A stretch of 64,000 bases of DNA from contig NZ_OZ239981.1 of NCBI RefSeq assembly GCF_965196975.1, positions 3,906,001-3,970,000 of the forward strand. Reading direction: 5' to 3'. This DNA is from Endozoicomonas sp965196975 (GTDB taxonomy: Bacteria > Pseudomonadota > Gammaproteobacteria > Pseudomonadales > Endozoicomonadaceae). Made by a program: the position numbers and the translations under genes. Of this stretch, positions 1 to 9,324 are shown in pieces. The notes beneath the pieces are model-generated. The model saw only the letters and a program-made list of their open reading frames with translations, was not told the DNA's origin and made no database searches. The first letter of the stretch is position 1. Each line of letters starts with the position of its first letter.

Positions 1-610
1 TCCCACACATGGCTTCCCTCCAGCCTTCTTCACAAAGCAGCATGCAGGTTCCATCCAGACCAATGGCTATTGTTTCAACAGGCTCTTTTAGTGGAGGAAG
101 GTGGTAGTGAGTGTCTTGCTGGTCTTCAATTAATGCACCTACTCTGTCCGATAAATGCTTGATATAAGAATTTGAAAGCGTCCTTTGATGGTTGGTCTCA
201 AAATCTTCTTTTACCGCAGGCGCTGGCATCTGGCTGTATTTCCAGGCGATAGACTTGGCAAATTTGGGGGTAGCTGAACCAATAATACCGGCACGAAGAT
301 CAAGTGCTGCCAGAGTACTGCCACCTCTGACACCCTGATATACGGAGCGCTCCAAAGGTATACGACCGTATAAGGTTTCATAGTGCTTAAGAACCTTTCC
401 TTTGTAGTTCCACTTCTGCTGATTAACGACGATAGGTTCTTTATTGGGTGATTCAAATAGCCCCAATAACTCTTTTGTTCCAAGCTGCCCGGCTTCATTG
501 AGTGCACGCTGTAAACTATCTTCAAGATTCAGCATGTTGCCTGAATCTATAGAAACTTCAATTTGCAAAACGATGCTTTTGGTAGAGCTGGAAATAACAG
601 AAGCGGGCAT
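1..610 (-). CDS. ISKra4 family transposase, N-terminal part (cut by window edge)
   Basis: This is the first ~200 codons of the 426-residue transposase encoded in full by the copies at 9756, 16811 and 54109. It starts at the ATG whose complement is at 608-610. The DDE catalytic residues lie in the missing part, except the first (LDGT motif), which is near the edge. The sequence appears identical to the complete copies, which suggests recent transposition. Confidence 0.9.
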   Translation of the reverse strand, partial: MPASVISSSTKSIVLQIEVSIDSGNMLNLEDSLQRALNEAGQLGTKELLGLFESPNKEPIVVNQQKWNYKGKVLKHYETLYGRIPLERSVYQGVRGGSTLAALDLRAGIIGSATPKFAKSIAWKYSQMPAPAVKEDFETNHQRTLSNSYIKHLSDRVGALIEDQQDTHYHLPPLKEPVETIAIGLDGTCMLLCEEGWREAMCG

Positions 611-693
611 GACAGTTAACTATTATGAGTGGTGTTCCCATAGTAGCTGTGAAAATAGAGCACTATTGTTTCAATCATTCAGAGAGAGCACCC
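1..693 (-). mobile_element. ISKra4-type insertion sequence, copy 1 (partial, runs off the left edge)
   Basis: The reverse strand from 693 downwards matches the left part of the 1391-bp element found complete at 9673, 16728 and 54026. Its outer end is GGGTGCTCTCTC (read on the minus strand, ending at 693), the same terminal inverted repeat as the full copies. The other end lies outside the window, so its target duplication cannot be checked. It sits inside the open reading frame of the downstream protease and removes that gene's beginning. Confidence 0.93.
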
Positions 694-2650
694 AACTCAC
701 CTACAGACGTCATCTTCCAACCATCATATTGTCACTCTGGATGGATCAATAGAAAAAACCAGAGATGATCATAAAGATGCAAGCAGCGTACTGTCTAGAA
801 CTTGCAATTTTCTACATAGAACATGTCAAGCTCTTTCCTCTCCAAGAACTCTGTTTTTTACTACTACCGGACTACTCCTCACCTTAGCTGCCGGGGCAGC
901 ACTTGCAAAGTCCTTAATGGATAGACAAACCGGGATTCAGGCTATGGATAATGAAGCAGGTTTACTGAGGCTAAATACATTAGGGTCCAATTCACAGGAT
1001 CACTCCGTTTCTGAACCAATGAGTTCGGGGGCTTATCCATTTGAGACATTCCCACCTCAACTACCTGACTTTACGCAAGCACAAGCCAGTGACTGGGTGA
1101 CTTATGAGCCCGATCGAGTCAAACATACAACACTGCCAATGCTGGATAATCCAATGTTGGAAAGTGAAACCGCTGAAGCATTGAATAATTTATTTTCAGA
1201 ACATAACAAACCAACACCTGTATCACCTGATTCTGTGATTTCAGAAGCCACCATTGAGAAGGATGAAAATATTCAACAAGAAGATCAATCTCCTCATTCA
1301 AGAAGAAAAAGATTTGTTGGAGACCAGGTGGCCGCTGGAGGTATTACTGACAAATTTCTTGTAAAAGTTTTTTCGAATGAGAATGGCGGTGGTTTTTGTA
1401 CCGGAAGTATTTTAGCTAAAGATATAGTAGTTACGGCGAGACATTGCACCAGCAAAAATACTGAAGATATGCACGTAGTTTATGATGGTCAGGACTTTTC
1501 TGTCGAAAAGATAGCAGCAAAGCCAAGTGTTACTGAAATTATTCTCAACTTTCTCGATAAGGCAGTGGAGGATGATATAGCTTTACTGAAAACATCACCA
1601 GATTTTCCTAGTCATGCACTAAGACTTGAAACACATAATGATCATGTTGTTTATGATCAAAAATATCAATTTTTACAATGGAAAGACAGCTCTAAAACAG
1701 CATTTGAAGGTCAATCATGTCAGGACATCTATTTAAAAGCCAAGGAAGAAAGCGGGTTCAACGAGCACACCCCTGATTATCTAACAATAGGTTTGGGGGC
1801 AACGGGGGATGACTGTAAAACAGTGGATTTCATACCACGCATAGGTTTCTACAAGGCTACTTATGACCTAAAATGGAGAAATACTAATCCCGAGAAAGAA
1901 TGCCACCCTATATTGACTAACTTGACATCAGATGGAGGATCAGTCTTATCCTCTCAGCAAAATTCTGAGAAAATAAAACGTTATCAGAGATGTTTAAATG
2001 GGCACCACTGCACATTAAAAGTGTCCCTTAGACCAATTAAAGACAAAGATGGAAAAAGCTATAAAAGCTGTAGCGGTGATTCAGGCCGACCTTTATTAGT
2101 ATTAGATAAAAAAGATGGCTTATATAAATTCACAGGCGTAGCATCAGGTGGCCTGACTTTTGCGCCAATTGAAAAAAACAAAGACTTTTTTAGGGATAAT
2201 TTTAATATTTCTGAACAAGACCCTTTAAAAACATATGATTCCAGCGAAGACACAAATTTGTTTATACCTTTTGTACATGGAAAAAAAGGGTTCCCTACGG
2301 ACAGCCTGCAAAAAAATCATACCATATCTCTCTACAACAGCTTGTCAGGATCATGGCACGAACTGGTAATGGATGTTTGGGCGAGAACTTCTCATGTAGA
2401 GCATAAATCCTCCTGCTCTGCATGGAACTATTACAGCGAATATTATGCTACCTGCACGATTCCAGTTCATGAAGGAACAGATCATTTGTCATCAGTTATA
2501 AGACTTGGTCCTGTTGGACAAAATTATATATATCATTTCAATATGACAAAGATAAATGAATTAGATGCAAACATGACTATTAAAGTATTTACAGATAGAG
2601 TCGTCATGTTACATGCCAGACCAGCCGATGCCTTACAAGATACATACTGA
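694..2650 (+). CDS. trypsin-like (S1) serine protease, 5' end removed by an IS
   Basis: This is a chymotrypsin-fold protease. Counting from the ATG at 917 (577 residues), the triad is H176 in TARHC, D220 in DDIALLK and S389 in SGDSGRP; the last motif has R where GDSGGP is usual. A basic SRRKR/FVG stretch near residue 129-136 resembles a zymogen activation site, so residues 1-130 may be a propeptide. The frame stays open upstream of 917 back to the IS boundary at 694 and encodes a hydrophobic stretch (FFTTTGLLLTLAAGAALA) just before residue 1. The real start therefore lay further left and the export or anchor segment precedes the first remaining ATG. Several cysteines suggest an exported protein. 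As it stands the gene has lost its promoter and start; any product from 917 would lack the hydrophobic segment. Substrate unknown. Confidence 0.85.
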
Positions 2651-2725
2651 TATCTCTGGTTTAATAATCATAACCTAAAACCAGTGGTTTATTTTTTTCA
2701 AGCATTTATCAATCATGACTTTATT

Positions 2726-2758
2726 CACAGCTAATTTCTATTTCCAGAGTTAGCTGTG
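2726..2758. terminator. weak hairpin after the protease gene
   Basis: A perfect 9-bp inverted repeat (CACAGCTAA / TTAGCTGTG) with a 15-nt loop lies 75 bp after the protease stop. No T-run follows, so it is only a possible terminator. The rest of 2651-2887 is AT-rich with no gene seen. Confidence 0.3.
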
Positions 2759-2887
2759 CTGTTATCAACAATCCATAGCCTTATACAGTTTATAAACACA
2801 TTTTTTCAACAAAAGCACATAATACCAAAAAAACAAACACCTCATTGACACAGATCAGTATCCGCACCTTTAAAAATAAAAGACACT

Positions 2888-4378
2888 ATGCGTATAAACC
2901 GCAATGGATCTGATACTGTGACAAAAAAAAATACAGCCTTTAAACGATCTTCTCCGGGTGCGCTCTATTGGCTATCCCTGTTTGCAGGACCACTGGTTTT
3001 ATTGCTCACGCTGGTAGTGCCACCACCTTCCGGTATGGAGCAGCACGCCTGGTATATGGTGGGTGTAGCGACCATGATGGCCATCTGGTGGGTATCGGAA
3101 GTTGTCCCCATTCCTGTGACCTCGTTACTGCCTATGATACTGGTGCCACTGCTGGGCGTTGCCAGCATCAAGGAAGTGACAGCCCCCTACGCCCATCCAA
3201 CCATCTACCTGTTCTTTGGTGGTTTCATGCTGGGCATGGCCATGGAACGCTGGAATCTGCATAAGCGGATCGCCCTTCATATCATGCTGAAAACCGGTGT
3301 CCGGCCCGATCGCCAGATTGCCGGCTTTATGATTGCTACCGCATTTCTGAGCATGTGGGTTTCCAATACCGCCACCAGCGTGATGATGCTGCCTATTGGT
3401 CTGTCCGTTGCCTCCATGGTGAGTGGCAACAATGAAGGTGAAAACAGCTCTTTCGCCAAAGCATTATTGCTGGCTATTGCCTACAGCGCCAGTATTGGTG
3501 GTCTGGCCACGCTGATCGGCACACCTCCCAACGCCCTGCTGGCCGCCTTCCTGTCTGAAAATTACAACATGGAAATTGGCTTTGCCCAGTGGATGATGGT
3601 TGGCCTGCCCATGAGCCTGTTAATGCTGCTCGTTGCCTGGATCTGGCTCACCCGCTTTGGCTTTAAACTGTCCACTGAAGAGAACCCTGAAGCCAGAACG
3701 GTATTCCGTGAACAGCTGAAAGAGCTGGGCCCAATGAGCCGTGGCGAAATAACGGTCGCCATTATCTTTGCCGTCACTGCCATTTCCTGGATTATGAGGC
3801 CTTTCCTCAAGGAGTATATTCCCGGTCTTTCTGACACCATTATTGCCATTGCGGCAACAATCAGTTTGTTCATCATTCCGGTGAAGCACGATAAGCGTGT
3901 TTATGTCATGTCCTGGGAAAAAGCCCGAGAGATTCCCTGGGGTGTTCTCCTGCTGTTTGGTGGAGGTTTAACCCTGGCAGCACAGATCAAGAATACCGGC
4001 CTGGCCAGTTGGGTAGCTGAAGCAATGAGCATTGCCAATGGTCTGCCTGTGCTTCTGGTGGTCGCTTTTGTCGTGACCGTTATCACATTCCTGACCGAGC
4101 TGACCAGTAATACGGCAACGGCCGCTGGTTTCCTGCCATTGATGGGTGCTCTGGGCGTTACCCTGGGTATTGATCCGGTGATGCTGGCAGCACCTGCGGC
4201 TCTGGCCTGCAGCTTCGCCTTTATGATGCCGGTGGCCACTCCACCAAATGCGGTTGTCTTTGGCTCAGGAAAACTGGCCATAACCGATATGATGAAAGCA
4301 GGCTTTGCCCTGAATATTATGGGTATTCTGCTGGTGACGCTGGTGGGCTACTTCCTTATCGGAGCATTCTTACTCTGA
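2888..4378 (+). CDS. SLC13/DASS family sodium-coupled anion symporter
   Basis: This inner-membrane transporter of 496 residues belongs to the divalent anion:sodium symporter family (INDY-like), which imports C4-dicarboxylates, citrate or sulfate with sodium. About a dozen hydrophobic segments are visible. The two hallmark SNT motifs that bind substrate and sodium are present: S159-N160-T161 (WVSNTATSVMMLP) and S407-N408-T409 (LTSNTATAAGFLPL), each in a repeat half, plus IGTPPNAL and ATPPNAVVFGSG loops. The substrate cannot be read from sequence; the family makes dicarboxylate most likely. It stands alone between the protease and a MITE-like element whose edge lies 4 bp after the stop. The first ATG is used; the ~20 hydrophilic residues before the first membrane segment leave room for a later start. 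Confidence 0.9.
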   Translation: MRINRNGSDTVTKKNTAFKRSSPGALYWLSLFAGPLVLLLTLVVPPPSGMEQHAWYMVGVATMMAIWWVSEVVPIPVTSLLPMILVPLLGVASIKEVTAPYAHPTIYLFFGGFMLGMAMERWNLHKRIALHIMLKTGVRPDRQIAGFMIATAFLSMWVSNTATSVMMLPIGLSVASMVSGNNEGENSSFAKALLLAIAYSASIGGLATLIGTPPNALLAAFLSENYNMEIGFAQWMMVGLPMSLLMLLVAWIWLTRFGFKLSTEENPEARTVFREQLKELGPMSRGEITVAIIFAVTAISWIMRPFLKEYIPGLSDTIIAIAATISLFIIPVKHDKRVYVMSWEKAREIPWGVLLLFGGGLTLAAQIKNTGLASWVAEAMSIANGLPVLLVVAFVVTVITFLTELTSNTATAAGFLPLMGALGVTLGIDPVMLAAPAALACSFAFMMPVATPPNAVVFGSGKLAITDMMKAGFALNIMGILLVTLVGYFLIGAFLL

Positions 4379-4382
4379 TAGC

Positions 4383-4648
4383 TAGGGCCTGTTGACGTTT
4401 CGTTGCATACTCAGTGGCCCAGAAAAGCGTCTTATGCACGAAAGACTTGCGCAGAGTGTAGTTATTCTACATCAAGCAAGTCTGACAAAGCAGATGGCGC
4501 TTTTCTGGACCATCCTTCGGGCGGATCAGGACACCCCTATGTCTTTGTTGCAGCATTTTGAAAGGCAGCCAGCCTTCCTGCAATGCCGCGCCTCGTCATA
4601 GGAGAGCCCTGATCCGCTGAGCCCGGAACGAAACGTCAACAGGCCCTA
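4383..4648. repeat. MITE-like non-autonomous element with TA duplication
   Basis: A 262-bp segment (4385-4646) is bounded by perfect 20-bp inverted repeats GGGCCTGTTGACGTTTCGTT and its complement, and flanked on both sides by TA. Small size, terminal repeats and a TA target duplication fit a miniature element mobilised by an IS630/Tc1-type transposase. The 69-codon frame inside it is taken to be fortuitous. It sits between convergent genes, just after the transporter stop. Confidence 0.75.
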
Positions 4649-4650
4649 AC

Positions 4651-4685
4651 AACAGCAGTACGGTTAATAAGAACGTACTGCTGTT
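4651..4685. terminator. bidirectional hairpin terminator between transporter and xerC
   Basis: A perfect 12-bp stem (AACAGCAGTACG / CGTACTGCTGTT) with an 11-nt loop is followed on the + strand by TTATTCATCTTTTTT. It abuts the xerC stop codon and could end both convergent transcripts. The MITE-like element now separates it from the transporter gene. Confidence 0.65.
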
Positions 4686-5641
4686 TATTCATCTTTTTTC
4701 TTCTTAGCTCTTGGGTGAGCCTTATCATACACCGCTGCCAAATGCTGAAAGTCCAGATGGGTATAGATCTGGGTGGTGGAGATATCACTGTGCCCCAGCA
4801 GCTCCTGAATTGAGCGCAGGTCACCACTGGACTCCAACAGGTGACTGGCAAACGAGTGTCTCAGCATGTGGGGGTGAACTCCCACTGGCATACCTGCTTC
4901 TCGGGCAAACTCCTTGATACGGTTCTGAATCTGTCGGGTACTGATACGCTGTCCCTGCTTTGACAGGAACAGAGCACTGCCACTCTCTCCTCTGGCAAAC
5001 AATTCCCGAAACGTCAGCCAGTGTTGAACTGCCTGCCGAGCTTTGCTTCCCACAGGAACTACTCGCTCTTTACTGCGCTTACCCAGAACTCTCACTTGCG
5101 AAAACTCATCGGAAAAGCTGTCAATATTCAGTGCCGCCAACTCGGCCAGACGCAAACCTGAAGAGTAGAAGAGCTCCAGGATGGCCAGGTCACGGCACTT
5201 CAGAGGGTCACCATCCGCCTGACCATACTGGCCATCCAACAGGTTGTTAACCTGATCAGCATCCAGAGTCACCGGCAGAGGCCGACCAGTTTTTGGAGCC
5301 CGAAGCAGTTGGGCCGGGTTATTGGATACAACGCCCTGGGTTAACAGGTATTGATAAAAACGACGAAGTGATGAGATCAGCCGCTGCAGGCTGCGGCTGG
5401 ATAAACCATCTTCATGCCAGAGTCCAAGCCAGTACTTTAACTGCTTCTCGGTAATCTTTTCCCACTCCTGAATACCTTTGGCTGAAGCCTGCTGCATAAC
5501 ACGGGCAAGATCACGCTGATAGGCAGACAGCGTATGAGGTGAGTGCTGCTTTTCATAGCGAAGGTAATCAATAAAAGCGACAACTGACTTCTGTAGGCCG
5601 CTATTGTCATGAGAACCAGAATCGGAAGAGGAATGACTCAT
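4685..5641 (-). CDS. xerC: tyrosine recombinase XerC
   Basis: This site-specific recombinase acts with XerD at dif to resolve chromosome dimers. The 318 residues have an N-terminal SAM-like DNA-binding domain (about 15-105) and a C-terminal catalytic domain with all signature residues: R164 (SSGLRLAE), K188, H258-x-x-R261 (HMLRHSFASH), H284 (LLGH) and Y293 (QIYTH). It is the last gene of the lptM-lysA-dapF-DUF484-xerC operon, the arrangement seen around xerC in E. coli and pseudomonads, which favours XerC over XerD. Its start overlaps the stop of the DUF484 gene by 4 bp (ATGA), indicating translational coupling. The tail is lysine-rich (KKKK). Confidence 0.96.
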   Translation of the reverse strand: MSHSSSDSGSHDNSGLQKSVVAFIDYLRYEKQHSPHTLSAYQRDLARVMQQASAKGIQEWEKITEKQLKYWLGLWHEDGLSSRSLQRLISSLRRFYQYLLTQGVVSNNPAQLLRAPKTGRPLPVTLDADQVNNLLDGQYGQADGDPLKCRDLAILELFYSSGLRLAELAALNIDSFSDEFSQVRVLGKRSKERVVPVGSKARQAVQHWLTFRELFARGESGSALFLSKQGQRISTRQIQNRIKEFAREAGMPVGVHPHMLRHSFASHLLESSGDLRSIQELLGHSDISTTQIYTHLDFQHLAAVYDKAHPRAKKKKDE

Positions 5642-6366
5642 GAATGAAGCTGTCGAGCCAGAATTCGACTCAATATATCGCCCAGGTAACTGATAAACAG
5701 GGTGCCCATGCTGGCCTTAAAATGATTTTTATCTTTACTGCCCAATGCCAGAACCCCAAGCTGCTGCGGTTCACTTAGGGCATAGCTCAGGGGAGCAATG
5801 GCCACTGAACCAACATTTTCAGCCTGTTCCTGAAACAGGAAGTCCAACTCTGCCTGAGTCACCTGCCCACAAATGGCTTTACCACTGGTCATGATGGAAC
5901 CCAGTGCTTCGACAACAACGTCTGTATGCTCAATCCTTACGGGCAGACTCATCGGTTTTTCACTGAACAGAATCAACGAATGAAACTCGATACCAAACTC
6001 ATGATTGAGGCTGTCACCGATCACTTCCACCAGCTGCTCCAGATCCTTGCTTTCGAGCAGGGCCAATACCAGTAGGCGCATACGCTCAAAGAGCTTTTCA
6101 TTCTCTTTGGCGTTTTCAGCTAAACGGGCCAGCTGGTGTCGATAATCCAGGGCCCTTTCACGCAACAGTGCCACCTGACGCTCCACCAGAGAGATAGCAT
6201 CCCCTCGCTGATGAGGCAGCGTCAGATCCAACAACAGATCATCACGACCAACAAAAAAATCAGGATGCTCTCTCAGATAGTCTGCAACCTGCCTGGGTTT
6301 CAGAGCCTTCCGCTCATCAAGCGCTTCCTGCTGTTCCTTGTCAACTTCGACGATTTGTTCGGTCAT
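5638..6366 (-). CDS. DUF484 (YigA-like, GAF-related) protein
   Basis: A 242-residue cytoplasmic protein of the DUF484 family, whose fold resembles GAF domains and whose role is not established. The family's usual features are visible: an N-terminal RQVADYLREHPDFF segment (about 24-37), a heptad-rich helix (about 60-115) and a C-terminal GAF-like half including the segment IAPLSYALSEPQQLGVLALG. The gene lies 21 bp after dapF and overlaps xerC by 4 bp. This dapF-DUF484-xerC order is widely conserved. It could be a small-molecule sensor linked to the operon, but that is inference. Confidence 0.92.
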   Translation of the reverse strand: MTEQIVEVDKEQQEALDERKALKPRQVADYLREHPDFFVGRDDLLLDLTLPHQRGDAISLVERQVALLRERALDYRHQLARLAENAKENEKLFERMRLLVLALLESKDLEQLVEVIGDSLNHEFGIEFHSLILFSEKPMSLPVRIEHTDVVVEALGSIMTSGKAICGQVTQAELDFLFQEQAENVGSVAIAPLSYALSEPQQLGVLALGSKDKNHFKASMGTLFISYLGDILSRILARQLHS

Positions 6367-6387
6367 TGTCTTTGGCCCTTAGCGGAT

Positions 6388-7218
6388 TTATAGCCGGGTG
6401 TATCCTTCATAAACGCGGGTTGCTGCTCCTGTCATCATAACCGGACTGCCCTCTCCCGGCCAATAAATAGACAGGCTGCCCCCCGGTAAATTCACTTTAA
6501 CAGTTTCGCCCAACAGACCTCGTTGACGTCCTGCTACCACGGCGGCACAGGCACCGGTACCGCAGGCAAGCGTTTCACCAACACCACGCTCGAATACCCG
6601 CAGGTTTATTTCATCAGTGCTGAGGACCTGCATAAATCCAGCATTGCACTTCCGAGGAAAATCCGGGTGCGTTTCAATAAGTGGCCCCCAGGTTTCTACT
6701 GGCGCCTTGTGAACATCATCTACCAGATAAACGCAGTGAGGGTTTCCCATGGAAACTACCGAAACGTCAATAACCTGATCATCAATCTGCAGGGGATAAG
6801 TCTCTGAACGCTGCTCTGCATTGAACGGCACCTGTTCAGGTTCCAGCCTTGGCATCCCCATATCCACACAAACCTCACCATTTCCCTGAATATTCAGTTC
6901 AATGTTTCCCCCTGCGGTTTGAACCCGGATCCGGTCTCTACCGATCAGCTTTTTGTCACGTACAAAACGGGCAAAACAACGGGCTCCATTACCACACTGC
7001 TCTACCTCACTGCCATCGGCATTGAAGATACGGTAGCGAAAGTCCATATCGGGATTCGTTGGCGGCTCAACCAACAGCAACTGGTCAAAACCGATCCCAA
7101 ACCGCCGATCCGCCAGACGACGGATTTTTTCCGGGGGCAGGCGCAGGTTCTGGGACACCATATCGACCACCATAAAGTCGTTACCCAGACCGTGCATCTT
7201 GGTGAAATGTAGCAACAT
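6388..7218 (-). CDS. dapF: diaminopimelate epimerase
   Basis: DapF converts LL- to meso-diaminopimelate in the cytoplasm, giving the precursor of lysine and of the peptidoglycan cross-link residue. The 276-residue length is normal. The two catalytic cysteines are in their conserved settings: C75 (EVEQCGNGARC) and C219 (ETLACGTGAC). The N-terminal HFTKMHGLGNDF signature supports the chosen start. It lies 26 bp after lysA, which decarboxylates the DapF product, so the two steps are co-transcribed. Confidence 0.97.
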   Translation of the reverse strand: MLLHFTKMHGLGNDFMVVDMVSQNLRLPPEKIRRLADRRFGIGFDQLLLVEPPTNPDMDFRYRIFNADGSEVEQCGNGARCFARFVRDKKLIGRDRIRVQTAGGNIELNIQGNGEVCVDMGMPRLEPEQVPFNAEQRSETYPLQIDDQVIDVSVVSMGNPHCVYLVDDVHKAPVETWGPLIETHPDFPRKCNAGFMQVLSTDEINLRVFERGVGETLACGTGACAAVVAGRQRGLLGETVKVNLPGGSLSIYWPGEGSPVMMTGAATRVYEGYTRL

Positions 7219-7244
7219 ATCTTTCGTTCTTTCTTCGTACTTTA

Positions 7245-8549
7245 TTACGGCAGCAGACTTTCTGAAGCAAATTGCTCTTCAACCGTTTCCCGGCGACGAA
7301 TCACATACGATTCAGTGCCATCAACCATGATTTCTGCGGCTCGATTTCGGGTGTTGTAGTTAGAGCTCATCACAAAACCATACGCGCCCGCAGAATACAC
7401 CGCCAGCAGATCGCCCTCCCTGATGGCCAGATTCCGCTCCTTACCCAGGAAATCACCACTTTCACAGACAGGTCCCACAATGTCATACACATGACTATCG
7501 ACATCAGAGTGCACTACCGTATTTACAATGGTGTGCCAGGCGCTGTAGATGGATGGCCTCAGCAGGTCGTTCATAGCGCCATCGACAATGGCAAAATTCT
7601 TCTGCTCAGTAGGTTTGATCAACTCAACGCGGGTCAGCATGATACCGGCCTGGGCTGCAATGGACCGGCCTGGCTCAACCACCAGCATCACATCACCATA
7701 GCCCTGCTCAACAAGCCGCTGTTTTACCGATACCAGATAATCTGCAGGTGAAGGAATCGTCTCGTCCTGATACTGAACCCCCAGGCCGCCACCAATATCA
7801 AGATGTTTCAAATGAATGCCCCGGTCCTTCAACTGATCCATTAACAGCAGGAGACGATCCAAGGCATCCAGGAAAGGTTCGGTGGTTGTCAGCTGTGATC
7901 CAATGTGACAATCAACACCAACCACCTCAATATGACTCAATTCAGCAGCACGGGCATAAACCGCAGGAGCTCGGTTAATATCAATTCCGAACTTGTTATC
8001 TTTCAGACCAGTGGAGATGTACGGGTGAGTCTGGGCATCAACATCCGGGTTTACCCGCAGGGAGATGCTGGCAATTTTATCCATTGCCAGCGCTTCTTCC
8101 TGTATACGCTCCAGCTCCTGTTCTGACTCAATATTGAAGCAGTGGACACCCACTTCAAGCGCCCGGCGAATTTCATGACGTTGTTTGGCTACCCCGGAAA
8201 AAACCACCTTGGCGGGATCACCTCCAGCCGCCAGAACCCGTTCCAGCTCACCGACAGAGACAATATCAAAGCCTGCTCCCAATCGAGCCAGAACATTGAG
8301 CACCGCCAGGTTGCTGTTCGCTTTTACGGCATAACAAATCAGATGGGGCCACTCAGCCATTGCCTTATGGTATGCCTGATAGCTGACTTCCAGGGCTTTT
8401 CTGGAGTAAACATACAAAGGCGTACCGTATTGACTGGCCAGCTGTTGAACAGGAATTTCTTCTGCAAAAAGCGCTTGAGTTTCAGGCTCAAGACCTACTG
8501 AGGGCTGAAAAGTAAACCACTCCATAAGGTGACTGTTCCCCATATTCAT
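7245..8549 (-). CDS. lysA: diaminopimelate decarboxylase
   Basis: LysA is a PLP enzyme that decarboxylates meso-diaminopimelate to L-lysine. It shows the fold-type III barrel with the PLP lysine K76 (CYAVKANSN), the CHIGSQ, GGGLGV and EPGRS phosphate-binding and substrate loops, and the CESGDFLG and GAYGFVMSSNYN C-terminal motifs. The track start gives 434 residues, slightly longer than usual (~415-420); the in-frame ATG at 8525 (MEWFTFQPS) would give 426 and is equally plausible. It is preceded by lptM and followed closely by dapF. Confidence 0.96.
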   Translation of the reverse strand: MNMGNSHLMEWFTFQPSVGLEPETQALFAEEIPVQQLASQYGTPLYVYSRKALEVSYQAYHKAMAEWPHLICYAVKANSNLAVLNVLARLGAGFDIVSVGELERVLAAGGDPAKVVFSGVAKQRHEIRRALEVGVHCFNIESEQELERIQEEALAMDKIASISLRVNPDVDAQTHPYISTGLKDNKFGIDINRAPAVYARAAELSHIEVVGVDCHIGSQLTTTEPFLDALDRLLLLMDQLKDRGIHLKHLDIGGGLGVQYQDETIPSPADYLVSVKQRLVEQGYGDVMLVVEPGRSIAAQAGIMLTRVELIKPTEQKNFAIVDGAMNDLLRPSIYSAWHTIVNTVVHSDVDSHVYDIVGPVCESGDFLGKERNLAIREGDLLAVYSAGAYGFVMSSNYNTRNRAAEIMVDGTESYVIRRRETVEEQFASESLLP

Positions 8550-8601
8550 TCAATTCTTAGTGTATTTTTTCCGACTACGGTGGCTACGCTCACAAAGGCT
8601 C

Positions 8602-8742
8602 TTAGCCTGGGTGATGGGTAGATACATCACTTCCAACTATTGAAGCTTTCGGTTGATAAAGGTCTCCCTTCTGTCCACAGCCTGTCAGCAGCAGGACAAA
8701 TAACGCAATGGCAGTCATGATCATTGGAGTGAACTGTCTCAT
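8602..8742 (-). CDS. lptM: LptM (YifL)-like small lipoprotein
   Basis: A 46-residue lipoprotein. After MRQFTPM comes a hydrophobic stretch and a lipobox LLLTGC with lipidated C22, followed by GQKGDLYQP, the conserved N-terminal motif of LptM/YifL. In E. coli LptM assists maturation of the LptD outer-membrane LPS translocon. AGGAAAGG lies just upstream of the ATG. Position immediately before lysA and opposite cyaY is the conserved gammaproteobacterial location, which strengthens the call for such a short gene. Confidence 0.85.
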   Translation of the reverse strand: MRQFTPMIMTAIALFVLLLTGCGQKGDLYQPKASIVGSDVSTHHPG

Positions 8743-8862
8743 AGTCCTTTCCTTTATACTCAGTGCATACAGTATAACTGCCGAATCACGTATGGCTCTA
8801 CCGATAAAACCGTATGCAGGCTAGAATTCGCTCATTCTGATCCTGTTTGTGCTGAGATAACG

Positions 8863-9186
8863 ATGAAAGAAAGTCAATATAATGAACTCCTGGATGGCCT
8901 GATGCTGGCCATTGAAGACGCCATAGATGATTCCGGGCTGGACATTGACTATGAAACCTCTGCAGGCATTCTTACCCTGACCTGCGAAGACAACAGTAAA
9001 GTCATTCTCAGTCGTCAAACACCTCTGCTGCAACTATGGATGGCTGCCAGAAGCGGCGGTTTTCATTTTGATTATGATGATAAACAAGGTGATTGGTTAC
9101 TGGATGGTAAGGGGGAAGCATTTATGGCCGTGCTGAATCGTTGCCTATCCGAACAAACAGGTGAAGCAGTACAGTTAACTATTTAA
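8863..9186 (+). CDS. cyaY: frataxin homologue CyaY
   Basis: CyaY is a small cytoplasmic iron-binding protein that modulates iron-sulfur cluster assembly by IscS/IscU. The 107 residues match the family length. The acidic first helix (LMLAIEDAIDDSGLDIDYE) gives the iron-binding ridge and the sheet carries the conserved QLWMAARSGGFHFDY segment. It is divergent from lptM-lysA, as in E. coli. Start chosen at the ATG before KESQYNELLD, with AGATAACG upstream as a weak ribosome site. Confidence 0.95.
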   Translation: MKESQYNELLDGLMLAIEDAIDDSGLDIDYETSAGILTLTCEDNSKVILSRQTPLLQLWMAARSGGFHFDYDDKQGDWLLDGKGEAFMAVLNRCLSEQTGEAVQLTI

Positions 9187-9324
9187 TACTACATCCACCT
9201 GCCTAACCCTTGAGTCGTGCAAACTGATGACTAGAAACAGTTTGCTCGAACTCATCATTATTAAAAGCAGAAACAGTTCAAGGGGCTACATCCTCCCCAG
9301 GGCTCTGCTCTTTAATGGGTTATA

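Noticed and set aside
4392..4601. 69-codon frame inside the MITE-like element
   Set aside because: It begins within the terminal repeat, has no ribosome site and no protein-like pattern.
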